60,096 nt of DNA, taken from Prochloron sp. SulCav_FS08_3_32_3330 (GTDB lineage: Bacteria > Cyanobacteriota > Cyanobacteriia > Cyanobacteriales > DYNF01). The DNA lies in the NCBI GenBank assembly GCA_020721205.1, contig DYNF01000014.1:1-60096 (forward strand). Reading direction: 5' to 3'. The position numbers were made by a program, and so were the translations under genes. Positions 17,284 through 26,276 of this stretch are shown here, piece by piece (the stretch's first letter is position 1; every line of letters starts with the position of its first letter). The notes under the pieces were generated by a model, which did not search any database, was not told the DNA's origin, and saw only the letters and a list, made by a program, of their open reading frames with translations.

Positions 17284-18108
17284 GTGGACTTAAATAAACT
17301 TTTTACAAACAAAAATCCTATTATTGGCGTTGTTCATCTTTTACCCCTACTAACATCGGCTAGATGGGGCGGTGATCTCAAAAAAGTCATTGATCGAGCA
17401 GAGCAAGAAGCCACGGCACTGGCGGCGGGTGGCGTAGATGGCATTATTGTGGAAAACTTTTTTGATGCCCCTTTTGCCAAAGATCAGGTGGATCCAGCCG
17501 TAGTTAGTGCTATGACTTTAATTGTGGATCGGATCATGAATTTAGTTGTACTTCCGGTGGGCATTAATGTTTTGCGTAATGATGCTCAAAGTTCAATGGC
17601 GATCGCATCGGTGGTCAATGCTCAATTTATCCGTGTTAATGTGTTAACGGGTATTATGGCAACGGATCAGGGTTTAATTGAAGGTCAAGCTCATCAATTA
17701 CTCCGTTATCGTCGAGAATTAGGTAGTGATGTGGCAATTTTTGCTGATGTGTTAGTCAAACACGCCCGTCCTCTTGGTACTCCCAACTTGACTGTGGCTG
17801 TTCAAGATACCATTGAAAGAGCATTAGCAGATGCTGTAATTTTATCTGGTTGTTCTACAGGAACTCCTCCTTCCCTTGAAGACTTAGAACTAGCTTCCAC
17901 CGTCGTAGGTGATACCCCTGTATTTATTGGCAGTGGAGCAAATTGGGATAATATTGGGGAGTTAATTCCATCGGCTAATGGTGTGATTGTGTCTAGTTCT
18001 TTAAAAAGAAAAGGTATAATTACTGAGCCGATCGATCCGATCCGAGTTTCTCAATTTGTGGAAGCGGTGCGTAATCCGATTATTCCTGTGCCAAATATTT
18101 TAAGTTAG
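17284..18108 (+). CDS. btpA: BtpA family protein (photosystem I biogenesis)
   Basis: A 274-residue TIM-barrel-like protein. It opens with IIGVVHLLPLLTSARWGGD and continues with GVDGIIVENFFDAPF and VPVPNILS at the end, all typical of the BtpA/SgcQ family. In Synechocystis, BtpA is a thylakoid-associated extrinsic protein required to accumulate the photosystem I reaction centre proteins PsaA and PsaB. The start is GTG at 17284; no in-frame ATG exists before the conserved core. It has no membrane helix. The 178-bp upstream gap should hold its promoter, and a palindrome (18127-18186) closes the transcription unit. Confidence 0.9.
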   Translation: MDLNKLFTNKNPIIGVVHLLPLLTSARWGGDLKKVIDRAEQEATALAAGGVDGIIVENFFDAPFAKDQVDPAVVSAMTLIVDRIMNLVVLPVGINVLRNDAQSSMAIASVVNAQFIRVNVLTGIMATDQGLIEGQAHQLLRYRRELGSDVAIFADVLVKHARPLGTPNLTVAVQDTIERALADAVILSGCSTGTPPSLEDLELASTVVGDTPVFIGSGANWDNIGELIPSANGVIVSSSLKRKGIITEPIDPIRVSQFVEAVRNPIIPVPNILS

Positions 18109-18126
18109 GTTATTTTCAGTAAAAAA

Positions 18127-18186
18127 AGGTTCGTTGTTGCGCTTTAGCGCCACAATTATATAGAGCTAAAGTGCAATAACAAACCT
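18127..18186. repeat. GTTCGTTGTTGCGCTTTAGCG palindrome family, copy
   Basis: The left arm AGGTTCGTTGTTGCGCTTTA pairs imperfectly with TAAAGTGCAATAACAAACCT. It follows btpA by 19 bp. Confidence 0.8.
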
Positions 18187-18210
18187 CATTTTTAATCATC
18201 TTTAAAATTT

Positions 18211-18720
18211 ATGATTAATTTAACACAAGAAATTTATTATGAATATATAGACGATGTTACTGTAGAAATATTTAATCAATATAAATGGGCATTAAGTCGT
18301 TTAGGAATTAATTTTGATCAAGAAATCTTAGAAAAAATTGTCTATTGTTCTTCTAATTTAGAGGGATGTTTTCAAGCTTTTTGTGGTTGGGTTTTAAGAT
18401 TACAAGAAAATGGCGAAAAGTTAGGGAAAGAAACTTTAAAAGAGACTTTATTAAAAGCTTTAAAAGAAAATTGGCAACCGACGGATTTTCAAAAACAAAT
18501 AATTAAAAAATATCAATATTTATTTACCGAATCTCAATATTTTTTCTGGGAAAAAGCGAAGGAAATATTAGGATACGCATTGAGAGAAGAATTAATTGCT
18601 GATATTTTAGAAAATGGCATAATTATATATAGAGAAAATATTAACTTAAATAATTTAAGTCCAGAAAATTTAGAAAAATTAACTAATTTTAAAAACTATC
18701 TTTCAGATTTTCGAGATTAA
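18211..18720 (+). CDS. hypothetical protein
   Basis: A 169-residue soluble, mostly helical and acidic protein of unknown function (MINLTQEIYYEYIDDVTVEI). It contains an SNLEGCFQAFCGWVLRL segment near residue 50. No enzyme motif, signal peptide or membrane segment is seen. Its base composition is AT-rich like the accessory genes. It stands alone between two palindromes, 25 bp after the btpA hairpin. I do not recognise the family. It is probably a real gene because of its length and regular amphipathic pattern. Confidence 0.6.
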   Translation: MINLTQEIYYEYIDDVTVEIFNQYKWALSRLGINFDQEILEKIVYCSSNLEGCFQAFCGWVLRLQENGEKLGKETLKETLLKALKENWQPTDFQKQIIKKYQYLFTESQYFFWEKAKEILGYALREELIADILENGIIIYRENINLNNLSPENLEKLTNFKNYLSDFRD

Positions 18721-18774
18721 AATAACCATAGAGTAATTTTATTAAACATTAACCATATTTACCCTAGAGACGTA

Positions 18775-18814
18775 AAAATTGTAGAGACGTAAAATTTTAC
18801 GTCTCTACAATTTT
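18775..18814. repeat. perfect 40-bp palindrome
   Basis: AAAATTGTAGAGACGTAAAA and its exact reverse complement adjoin with no loop. It shares TTGTAGAGACGTAAAA with 2545-2586. A partial unit (TAGAGACGTAAAAATTG) precedes it at 18765. It lies between convergent genes. Confidence 0.9.
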
Positions 18815-18838
18815 GATCACAAAAATTTTGATAATTTA

Positions 18839-19375
18839 TTAATGTTTGGCATCTACAAAATATTGAATTAAATCAATTACAATTTCGGCATTTCTTTCAT
18901 CAATTTTCTTCCCTTCAATCACCGATCTTTTAAACTCAATTCCATTAACTACACCGCTATCTTCTACGATACCAATAGTTAGCTTTTTATTAGTAAAATA
19001 AATAGCCATTGCAATCCCGATCGCAATGATTACAGTTATTAAAAAAGCACCAAAACTTCTATTCCCAGCACCAAATAAAATTCCCATAACTAGCCCAGCA
19101 ATAATAATTGCCGCCGCCGTTTTCCAAGGCTTAGAATAACCATAAAGCATTGAGCTAACACTACTAAAAGGGATAATTCTCTTAATAAAGCCAGATAGGG
19201 ATCCTTGAATAAAAACAATATTTTTTTGAGTTACCATAAGGCTAACAGTAGGCTCAATATTGAGAAGGGATAAAATAAAAGAAATTATACCTTCATCTCT
19301 GCCCTTTATTTCCACATAAACTCCATTAGCGTCAGGAGTTTGAGATACTCTCCACTCTTTAATAACGTATGCCAT
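18839..19375 (-). CDS. membrane protein with two central helices
   Basis: A 178-residue protein of unknown function. A soluble strand-rich N-terminal part (about 1-80, with VSQTPDANGVYVEIKGRDEG) is followed by two hydrophobic helices at about 86-104 and 108-128, and then a soluble part containing KKLTIGIVEDSGVVNGIEFK. The two soluble parts, each with a strand pattern around helices, resemble bacterial PH-like membrane proteins. That comparison is speculative. It is monocistronic and convergent with the preceding gene. Confidence 0.6.
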   Translation of the reverse strand: MAYVIKEWRVSQTPDANGVYVEIKGRDEGIISFILSLLNIEPTVSLMVTQKNIVFIQGSLSGFIKRIIPFSSVSSMLYGYSKPWKTAAAIIIAGLVMGILFGAGNRSFGAFLITVIIAIGIAMAIYFTNKKLTIGIVEDSGVVNGIEFKRSVIEGKKIDERNAEIVIDLIQYFVDAKH

Positions 19376-19497
19376 AATCAGTTTTATTTTTCCAATAAGG
19401 TTTAAAGTTTATTAGTATAATAATAAAACTCAGATCAAATAGATTAATTTTGTCACAAAACGTAATATTAAAGAGTAGTTGTAGCAAGAAGGAGAAT

Positions 19498-19553
19498 GTT
19501 TGTAGTTGGGCTAAAGCCCTTCCCCTCTAGGGAAACCAAACCCAACTACGAAC
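19498..19553. repeat. GTTCGTAGTTGGGCTT palindrome family, copy
   Basis: GTTTGTAGTTGGGCTAAAGC and a right arm ending CCCAACTACGAAC enclose a spacer. The same family occurs at 23695-23751, 28602-28640 (half) and 31821-31875. Confidence 0.8.
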
Positions 19554-19643
19554 TTTTTTATTAGCACAAATAAATTTATATTGTTTATTCTAAGATAAAT
19601 TTTCGATATTTCGGAAGTTTAAGATTATTAAAATAATTCAAAA

Positions 19644-19898
19644 TTAAGCTAATTGTAATTCTTCCTGTAATACTAATAATTCAATTTCTGTTAACCTTAC
19701 CATTGCATATTCACAACCTTGATTATCAGAAAATTCAATTAAATAATATAATTTACCTTCTAATTCATCAATTTCTACCACAGTACCAATTTGTCCTTTT
19801 GGTAAATATTCAATAGAATCATATTCAGGATCAATTAATGTTAAAAGATTACTAGAAATTGGTTTTAATAAAGCCACAACATCAAATAGTTTAATCAT
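19644..19898 (-). CDS. DUF4926 protein
   Basis: An 84-residue protein with the DUF4926 layout: IKLFDVVALLKPI, then EYLPKGQIGTVVEIDE, KLYYLIEFSDNQGCEYAMVR and a Leu/Glu-rich tail. A ribosome site, GGAGAG, sits nine bases before the ATG. It lies 19 bp downstream of a DUF6883 gene in the same direction, repeating the module seen at 7512-8091 and 40844-41435. The dead copy at 39222-39395 is its closest relative in the window, matching nearly residue for residue over 57 positions. Its role is unknown; a small beta-barrel binding partner of the upstream protein is my inference. Confidence 0.8.
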   Translation of the reverse strand: MIKLFDVVALLKPISSNLLTLIDPEYDSIEYLPKGQIGTVVEIDELEGKLYYLIEFSDNQGCEYAMVRLTEIELLVLQEELQLA

Positions 19899-19917
19899 GA
19901 TAATATCTCTCCAAATG

Positions 19918-20247
19918 TTATTTAATAAAAGCTGAAATTAAACGAGGATTAAGTTGATTTTTCTTAACTTCCCAAATTGTACGAAGAATAATATTATTAC
20001 TATCGGGGATAAGCAAATCAACTTTAAATTCTTCCCCAAAATTTGTAGTATTATGTTCTATAACTATTCCTTTCCTAGCAGAAATTTTAATTAAATTATG
20101 TAAATAATCTGCATTTTCTTTGGTAATACCTAAAGCCGACTTAAAACGTCTTGCTTTATGTTTACCTCGGCGATGTTCAGTATTTAAGCAATAGTTAATT
20201 AGTTTTTCCATTGCAATTTCTGCTTGTTCTCCATTAGGTAATTTCAT
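19918..20247 (-). CDS. DUF6883 protein
   Basis: A 109-residue protein whose start, MKLPNGEQAEIAMEKLINYC, and the following LNTEHRRGKHKARRFKSALG match the second DUF6883 subtype, in which the conserved G-K-H-K-A-R basic motif (about residues 33-38) precedes a helix. It ends with strands (FKVDLLIPD, LRTIWEVKK, PRLISAFIK). The basic His/Lys/Arg cluster could be a nucleic-acid contact or active site, but this is unproven. It pairs with the DUF4926 gene 19 bp downstream. It is quite diverged from the two other DUF6883 copies, so the modules were probably acquired separately and not duplicated in place. Confidence 0.75.
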   Translation of the reverse strand: MKLPNGEQAEIAMEKLINYCLNTEHRRGKHKARRFKSALGITKENADYLHNLIKISARKGIVIEHNTTNFGEEFKVDLLIPDSNNIILRTIWEVKKNQLNPRLISAFIK

Positions 20248-20480
20248 CGTTAAATTTACATATTATCAAAATTTCAAAAGTATTATTTAATATTTAGATG
20301 GGATTTTTAGTCTAATCTAAAGTATAGCAATTCGCTTCTATTATAAACTAAATTTTTCCCTATTTTATCCCATTACCACATTATTTTTAATAAAATTTTG
20401 AATTTTGAACCTTTACAGGTTATATTGCTTTTAGACTAAAATAACAACAAATAATTAATTATTGATAACTAACTATTAAA

Positions 20481-23400
20481 ATGACTACAACACCCTTAAA
20501 CTTACCGACTCAATACGATCCCAAAATTACTGAACAAAAATGGCAACAACATTGGGAAGCACAACAAATTTTTAAAGCTGATCCTAAAAAGCCGGGTCAG
20601 CCTTATTGTATCGTGATTCCGCCCCCTAACGTCACTGGACATCTGCACATGGGACACGCTTTTAATACCGCTTTGATTGATACATTAGTACGCTATCATC
20701 GGATGTGCGGTTATAATACCCTCTGTTTACCCGGTACTGATCACGCTAGTATTGCGGTACAAACTTTAATCGAAAAAGAGTTAAAAACGGAGGGGAAAAA
20801 TCGGGATGATTTAGGCAGGGAAAAATTCTTAGAACGGGCTTGGGAATGGCGACATAAATCCGGTGGTACGATTGTTAATCAATTAAAAAGACTCGGTTTA
20901 TCAGCAGATTGGAGTCGGGAAAGATTCACTTTAGATGAAAATTTATCTGAATCTGTTAAAGAGGCTTTTGTTAAATTATATGAAGAAGGATTAATTTATC
21001 GAGGTAATTATTTGGTAAATTGGTGTCCTGAATCTCAGTCGGCGGTATCTGATTTAGAGGTGGAAAATAAGGAAGTGGCGGGGCATTTATGGCATTTTCG
21101 TTACCCTTTGACTGATGGTAGCGGTTTTGTGGAAGTGGCTACAACTCGCCCGGAGACGATGTTAGGGGATACGGGAGTAGCAGTTAATCCTCATGATAGT
21201 CGTTATGCGCATTTAATCGGTAAAACCGTCACTTTACCCATAGTAAATCGAGAAATTCCTATTTTTGCTGATGAGTTAGTTGATCCTGCTTTTGGGACTG
21301 GTTGTGTTAAAGTTACTCCGGCTCATGATCCAAATGACTTGACAATGGGTCAAAGACATGGCTTAAAATTCATTAATATTATGAATAAAGATGGCTCTCT
21401 TAATGAAAATGCGGGAGTTTTTGCTGGTCAAGATCGTTTTACTGCCAGAAAAAATTTAGTCAAACAATTAGAAATTGAAGGTATTTTAATTAAAACTGAA
21501 GATTATACTCATACAGTTCCCTACAGCGATCGGGGGAAAGTTCCCGTAGAACCTCTGTTATCTACTCAGTGGTTTGTGAAAATTGAATCTTTATCAAAAC
21601 GAGCTTTAATCTGTTTAGATGAGGAAAATGATCCTGAATTTATACCTCAAAGGTGGTCAAAAGTTTATCGTGATTGGTTAATTAAGTTAAAAGATTGGTG
21701 TATTTCTCGTCAATTATGGTGGGGGCATCAAATTCCTGCATGGTATATAGTAAGCGAAACTGAAGGTAAAATTGCGGATCATACTCCCTTTATTGTCGCT
21801 CATAATCAAGAGGAGGCTTTAGTAAAAGCAATCGAAAAATATGGAGAGGGCGTAAAATTAGAACAGGATCCCGATGTATTAGATACTTGGTTTTCTTCTG
21901 GCTTGTGGCCCTTTTCTACTTTAGGTTGGTTAGAAAATTCTGAGGATTATCAGCGTTATTTCCCTAATACCACGATGGTAACGGGTTTTGATATTATTTT
22001 CTTTTGGGTCGCAAGGATGACCATGATGTCAGGGCATTTTACAGGTCAAATGCCCTTTAAAGATGTGTATATTCACGGTTTAGTCAGGGATGAACAAGGA
22101 CGGAAAATGTCAAAATCTGCGGGTAACGGGATTGATCCTCTGTTATTGGTGGATAAATACGGTACAGATGCCCTCAGATATACTCTGATTCGGGAAGTAG
22201 CGGGAGCGGGACAAGATATTAGTTTACAATATGATCGTCAAACGGAGGAATCGCCCTCTGTGGAAGCTTCTCGTAATTTTGCAAATAAGTTATGGAATGC
22301 GGCGCGGTTTGTGATGATGAATTTAGAGGGTAAAACCCCTCAACAGTTAGGTAATCCGAAAATTGAGGATTTAGAGTTATGCGATCGCTGGATTTTATCT
22401 CGTTTTAATCAAGTAGTAAAACAGACGAGAATTAATATTAATAAATACGGTTTAGGAGAGTCTGCGAAAGGAATTTATGAGTTTATTTGGGGTGATTTTT
22501 GTGATTGGTATATTGAGTTAGTCAAAGGACGTTTACGTCAAGATAATCACTCAAAAGTAGTGGCACAACAGACTTTAGCTTATGTATTAGAAGGAATTTT
22601 AAAATTACTTCATCCTTTTATGCCTCATATTACGGAGGAGTTATGGCAAGGTTTAACTCTCAAAGAAAATGAGTTTTTATCTTTGCAATCCTATCCTGAA
22701 GTTGATGAAATTTTAAAGAAAGTAAGTTTAGATACCGAACCAAAAATTATTATTCAGGATTTAATTTCCCCGGAAAATCAAGGTCAAAAAACTACTCAAG
22801 AAAGTCAAGAAACAGAAGAAATATTATCACAAATTCTCAATTTTGTTAGTAATTTTCCCCAAGATTTACAAGCAATATTTAATAATTATAAAAGTCCTTT
22901 AATTGTGTTTGGTTTAATTACAGGAGGTTTAATAACTATTAATGTTTTAGGAAATCTACTTAATGGTTTAGATAAAATTCCTTTAGCTTCTCAAATTTTA
23001 ACTTTAATTGGTTTAATTTATACAGGTTGGTTTAGTTTTAAATATTTACTTAAACCGGAAAGTCGTCAAGAATTAAAGACAAAAATAGACAATTTTATTA
23101 AAGATGTTTTCCCTAAAACTTCTGAGCGTAAAACTGAGAAAAAATCTACTTCTATCAATGTCAAAAAAGAACGAATTACTACTTTAATTAATCCTCAATT
23201 AGAACAACAGTTTGAATTATTAATTGGGGCAATTCGTAGCATTCGCAATTTACGAGCAGAAATTGAAATTAAGCAGGGTGCTAAAGTTACAGCGATTTTA
23301 CAAAGTGAGAATATAGAGGAGCGCTCTATTTTAGAAGAAGGAAAAACCTATCTACAAACTTTAGGTAAAATCGAAAATTTAACCATTACTTCTAAGTTAG

Positions 23401-23675
23401 AAGGGGAGATGAAACAGGCGATCGCTGGGGTAGTGGGAACAGTGCAAATCTTAATACCTTTAACGGGTATTGTAGATATTCCCGCTTTAGGGGCAAAATT
23501 AGAGAAAAAATTAGCTAAACTAGAAAAAGAAGCTGACAGTTTAAACGCTCGTTTAAATAATGCTAATTTTGTTAATAAAGCCCCTGCTGATGTTATTCAA
23601 ACAGTGAAAGATAACTTAGAAGAATTGCAAAAACAAGCGGAAATTTTACGTCAAAGATTGCAAAATTTACAATAA
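20481..23675 (+). CDS. valS: valyl-tRNA synthetase with CAAD domain
   Basis: Charges tRNA-Val. The class I signatures are HMGH (56-59) and KMSKS (542-546). The editing domain shows [19 protein letters not shown] and the DALRYTLI region follows. At 1064 residues it is about 150 longer than usual. The extra segment, about 761-890, begins with a Gln/Glu-rich linker and contains two hydrophobic helices (about 806-828 and 835-857), followed by [17 protein letters not shown]. This matches the CAAD domain, a two-helix module known from several cyanobacterial synthetases, which anchors them to thylakoids. After it, the normal tRNA-binding coiled-coil tail resumes (about 990-1064). The gene is monocistronic, and a palindrome follows. 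Confidence 0.95.
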   Translation: MTTTPLNLPTQYDPKITEQKWQQHWEAQQIFKADPKKPGQPYCIVIPPPNVTGHLHMGHAFNTALIDTLVRYHRMCGYNTLCLPGTDHASIAVQTLIEKELKTEGKNRDDLGREKFLERAWEWRHKSGGTIVNQLKRLGLSADWSRERFTLDENLSESVKEAFVKLYEEGLIYRGNYLVNWCPESQSAVSDLEVENKEVAGHLWHFRYPLTDGSGFVEVATTRPETMLGDTGVAVNPHDSRYAHLIGKTVTLPIVNREIPIFADELVDPAFGTGCVKVTPAHDPNDLTMGQRHGLKFINIMNKDGSLNENAGVFAGQDRFTARKNLVKQLEIEGILIKTEDYTHTVPYSDRGKVPVEPLLSTQWFVKIESLSKRALICLDEENDPEFIPQRWSKVYRDWLIKLKDWCISRQLWWGHQIPAWYIVSETEGKIADHTPFIVAHNQEEALVKAIEKYGEGVKLEQDPDVLDTWFSSGLWPFSTLGWLENSEDYQRYFPNTTMVTGFDIIFFWVARMTMMSGHFTGQMPFKDVYIHGLVRDEQGRKMSKSAGNGIDPLLLVDKYGTDALRYTLIREVAGAGQDISLQYDRQTEESPSVEASRNFANKLWNAARFVMMNLEGKTPQQLGNPKIEDLELCDRWILSRFNQVVKQTRININKYGLGESAKGIYEFIWGDFCDWYIELVKGRLRQDNHSKVVAQQTLAYVLEGILKLLHPFMPHITEELWQGLTLKENEFLSLQSYPEVDEILKKVSLDTEPKIIIQDLISPENQGQKTTQESQETEEILSQILNFVSNFPQDLQAIFNNYKSPLIVFGLITGGLITINVLGNLLNGLDKIPLASQILTLIGLIYTGWFSFKYLLKPESRQELKTKIDNFIKDVFPKTSERKTEKKSTSINVKKERITTLINPQLEQQFELLIGAIRSIRNLRAEIEIKQGAKVTAILQSENIEERSILEEGKTYLQTLGKIENLTITSKLEGEMKQAIAGVVGTVQILIPLTGIVDIPALGAKLEKKLAKLEKEADSLNARLNNANFVNKAPADVIQTVKDNLEELQKQAEILRQRLQNLQ

Positions 23676-23694
23676 ATATAGGGTGGGCAAAAAA

Positions 23695-23751
23695 GTTCGT
23701 AGTTGGGCTTGGTTTCCCTACGCCGGAAAGGGCTAAAGCCCAACTACGAAC
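23695..23751. repeat. GTTCGTAGTTGGGCTT palindrome family, copy
   Basis: AGTTCGTAGTTGGGCTTGGT and GCCCAACTACGAACT form the arms. It is the probable terminator of valS, 20 bp after its stop. Confidence 0.8.
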
Positions 23752-23866
23752 TATATTTTTTGCAACCCCTAATTAATTTTGGTTTAAATTACATTCTAAT
23801 TCATCAATTATTAAATTTATTTGATAAAGAAAAAATAAAGGATTTTTCTTTTGTTTAGCCATTATT

Positions 23867-24172
23867 TTAAGTTTCTCCTAACTGTGAAACAAGAATAGAC
23901 TCCCTTAAAACTTGATTTTTAATAGTATGATGTAAAGCAGTGCTATGAACTAGATCTACTTCACATTGAAGCAAATTTGTTAAAGATCTTTTTAACTGAA
24001 TTACATCAAATAAATCCTGTTCTGGTGTCGGATCAATTAAAAAATCTATATCACTATTTTCCGTTGCTTCTCCTCTAGCTACAGAACCAAAAACTCTAAT
24101 ATTATTAGAGTGATATTTTTGAGCTAAATTAATTATTTTTTCTTGATATTTTTTGAGTATTTCAATGTTCAT
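23867..24172 (-). CDS. MNT-type nucleotidyltransferase
   Basis: A 101-residue minimal nucleotidyltransferase. The signature is GSVARGEATENSDIDFLID, giving Gly29-Ser30 and the metal ligands Asp41 and Asp43, with a third Asp in CEVDLVHST (about 72). MNT proteins usually form type VII toxin-antitoxin pairs with a HEPN RNase, which they inactivate by AMP or nucleotide transfer. Here the HEPN gene expected just downstream is missing. Only a 29-codon frame starting MAKQKKNPLFFLYQINLIID (about 23861 down to 23772) follows before the repeat at 23751, and it does not resemble HEPN. The antitoxin therefore appears to be a solitary remnant. Confidence 0.8.
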   Translation of the reverse strand: MNIEILKKYQEKIINLAQKYHSNNIRVFGSVARGEATENSDIDFLIDPTPEQDLFDVIQLKRSLTNLLQCEVDLVHSTALHHTIKNQVLRESILVSQLGET

Positions 24173-24190
24173 AATTATTAAAATTTAACT

Positions 24191-24278
24191 AAACTAATTT
24201 GCTTGAAACTGGCAAGATGCCTATTCTACTAATATTTTAAACTAATTTGCTTGAAACTGGCAAGATGCCTATTCTACT
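24191..24278. repeat. 48-bp tandem duplication
   Basis: A 48-bp unit (24191-24238) is repeated for 40 bp (24239-24278). It contains GGCAAGATGCCTATTCTACT, a form of the dispersed GGCAAGATGCCTGTGCTAC palindrome. The element at 24284 inserted just beyond it. Confidence 0.8.
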
Positions 24279-24283
24279 GATAG

Positions 24284-24470
24284 CAGGGCGTTTTCATTCT
24301 CCAAAAAGCAACAGGTTGAAACCTTTTGCTACATAAGCAAAACCTGCCTACGCAGGTTTAATTTTTTTAATATTAGTTAATATTTAATCAGAAAACCCGG
24401 GTCGCCCGTGGTTTTGTTTGGGTAGCAACAGATTTTAATCTGTTGCAAAAAAAAGAATGAAAACGCCCTG
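24284..24470. mobile_element. 187-bp MITE with 17-bp terminal inverted repeats and 10-bp target duplication
   Basis: The termini are CAGGGCGTTTTCATTCT and its exact inverse. They are flanked by the direct repeat CTACTGATAG at 24274-24283 and 24471-24480. Nested hairpins (GCAACAGGTTGAAACC, ACCTGCCTACGCAGGT and others) lie inside, with no reading frame. Terminus sequence and target length fit the ISAs1 family, and the decayed element at 46569-47363 has the same ends. Confidence 0.9.
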
Positions 24471-24589
24471 CTACTGATAGGGGTTTTAAATATTAAATTA
24501 TATTAAGGAAATAAAACTTTTTGATAAAATAATGAATAAATTAAAGAAAATGTTTTATAGTTAATTTATCCTTAGCGAATAAATCAATT

Positions 24590-25039
24590 ATGTTATATTT
24601 AGCACAAGTACAAAATAATGTTAATTCTGGTCAATTAAATTTAAAGTTATTGGCTTATGAAATAACCGAAAATTTATGGGAAATAAATAATCAAGATATC
24701 CTCACGATGGAATATCTTAATTATGATGAAAAATTTGATCATAATTTGACTGAAAATTTATTAGTATTGGTTGAATTAGATCAAGATCATAAAATTCTTA
24801 GTTTAAAATTAGCGAATAAATGGGTTTTAGATCTAGTGAAAAAATATTTGACTTGTCCGATTTTAAATGAAGAATTTGTTAAACAAGAACAGGAAAAAGT
24901 GGAAAAATGGCGACAAGAAATGGCTTTACAAAGTCAAGATTTAACTCGTAGAAATTTAGAGTTAGAAACTAGACAGGAACAATTACAAGATTTAGAAGAA
25001 AAACTTAAACAACAACAAAAAGAATTAGAACACAGATAA
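24590..25039 (+). CDS. hypothetical protein with C-terminal coiled coil
   Basis: A 149-residue protein of unknown function. Residues 1-100 form a compact strand-rich part (MLYLAQVQNNVNSGQLNLKL, LLVLVELDQDHKILSLKLAN). Residues 100-149 form a highly charged coiled coil rich in Gln, Glu, Lys and Arg (QEQLQDLEEKLKQQQKELEH). No signal peptide or membrane helix is seen. Proteins of this layout are widespread in cyanobacteria, as I recall, with no assigned role. It may be co-transcribed with the isoaspartyl peptidase gene 86 bp downstream, but no function link is evident. Confidence 0.65.
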   Translation: MLYLAQVQNNVNSGQLNLKLLAYEITENLWEINNQDILTMEYLNYDEKFDHNLTENLLVLVELDQDHKILSLKLANKWVLDLVKKYLTCPILNEEFVKQEQEKVEKWRQEMALQSQDLTRRNLELETRQEQLQDLEEKLKQQQKELEHR

Positions 25040-25125
25040 TTAAAATTCAAAAATAATTAATAAATATTAACCTATAACTGATATAATAATTTAATTATTA
25101 ATAATTGATCAAGGATTAAAACAAA

Positions 25126-26070
25126 ATGACTCAGATACAACCAAAATTAATTATTCACGGTGGGGCGGGGAGTTCTTTGAAAGGAAAAGGCGGACTTTTA
25201 GCTGTGCGTCAATCTCTCCATCAAATCGTGGAGGAAGTATATAATTTATTGTTAAATGGGGCAACGGCTAAAGAGGCGGTGATTAAAGGCTGTCAACTCC
25301 TTGAAGATGAACCTCGTTTTAATGCGGGAACAGGATCGGTTTTACAATCTGATGGTAATATTCGCATGAGTGCCTCTTTAATGGATGGTATTAAACAGCG
25401 TTTTAGTGGGGTAATTAATGTTTCAAGGGTGAAAAATCCGATTGATTTAGCTCATTTTTTACAGAATGAGGATGATCGAATTTTATCTGATTTAGGTTCT
25501 TCTGAGTTATTAAGGGAGTTAAATATTCCTATTTATGATCCTTTAACTGATTTAAGATTACAAGAGTGGATCGAAGAAAGAAAGGATAATTTTAGTAGAA
25601 CAATGGCTGGAGTTGTAGCGGAAGATGATGTTAATACGTCTGCAAGACGGGGAACGATTGGTGTAGTAGCTTTAGATCAAAATGGACATATTTGTGCGGG
25701 AACTTCTACGGGGGGAAAAGGTTTAGAAAGAATAGGCAGGGTGAGCGATTCGGCTACTCCGGCGGGAAATTATGCTAATAGTAAGGCGGGAGTAAGTTGT
25801 ACGGGGATTGGGGAGGATATTATTGATGAGTGTTTAGCGGCTAAAATTGTGATTCGAGTTTCTGATGGTTTATCTTTAGCTGATGCGATGTTAAAATCCG
25901 TGACGGAAGCCTCACAAAATAAGCGAGATTTAGGAGCGATTGCTATAGATAACACTGGGGCGATCGCATTTGGTAAAACTAGCGAGGTTTTATTAGCGGC
26001 TTATCACAATGGGAAGAAAATTGATGATACTTTAGAATGGACAACGGATGAATTAATGGGAACTATTTAA
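25126..26070 (+). CDS. iaaA: isoaspartyl peptidase / plant-type L-asparaginase
   Basis: An Ntn hydrolase of 314 residues that removes isoaspartyl residues from dipeptides and hydrolyses asparagine. It is made as a precursor that cleaves itself before the catalytic Thr177 in RRGTIGVVALD. The N-terminal IIHGGAGS, the NAGTGSVL and the LMDG motifs, and the downstream GTSTGGKGLERIGRVSDS and GAGTYA-like CTGIGEDI segments, match the family. The last 11 codons with the stop codon are part of a 120-bp tandem duplication that continues past the gene. Cyanobacteria use this enzyme to release aspartate from beta-Asp-Arg during cyanophycin breakdown, though no cyanophycin genes lie in the window. Confidence 0.92.
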   Translation: MTQIQPKLIIHGGAGSSLKGKGGLLAVRQSLHQIVEEVYNLLLNGATAKEAVIKGCQLLEDEPRFNAGTGSVLQSDGNIRMSASLMDGIKQRFSGVINVSRVKNPIDLAHFLQNEDDRILSDLGSSELLRELNIPIYDPLTDLRLQEWIEERKDNFSRTMAGVVAEDDVNTSARRGTIGVVALDQNGHICAGTSTGGKGLERIGRVSDSATPAGNYANSKAGVSCTGIGEDIIDECLAAKIVIRVSDGLSLADAMLKSVTEASQNKRDLGAIAIDNTGAIAFGKTSEVLLAAYHNGKKIDDTLEWTTDELMGTI

Positions 26071-26276
26071 TATTTATTTCTTATTTTAAATCAGTTCGTT
26101 GTTGGGCTTTAGCACCACAAATTAAGAGTGCTAAAGCACAACAACAAGCCTTATTTATGGACAACGGATGAATTAATGGGAACTATTTAATATTTATTTC
26201 TTATTTTAAATCAGTTCGTTGTTGGGCTTTAGCACCACAAATTAAGAGTGCTAAAGCCCAACAACAAGCCTTATTT
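26037..26276. repeat. 120-bp tandem duplication spanning the iaaA 3-prime end and a palindrome
   Basis: The segments 26037-26156 and 26157-26276 differ at a single internal base. Each contains the iaaA C-terminal codons, the stop, and a CAGTTCGTTGTTGGGCTTTA palindrome. In unit 2 the right arm reads AAAGCCCAAC and matches its left arm perfectly; unit 1 reads AAAGCACAAC. Unit 2 runs to the stop of the opposing livM gene. Confidence 0.92.
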
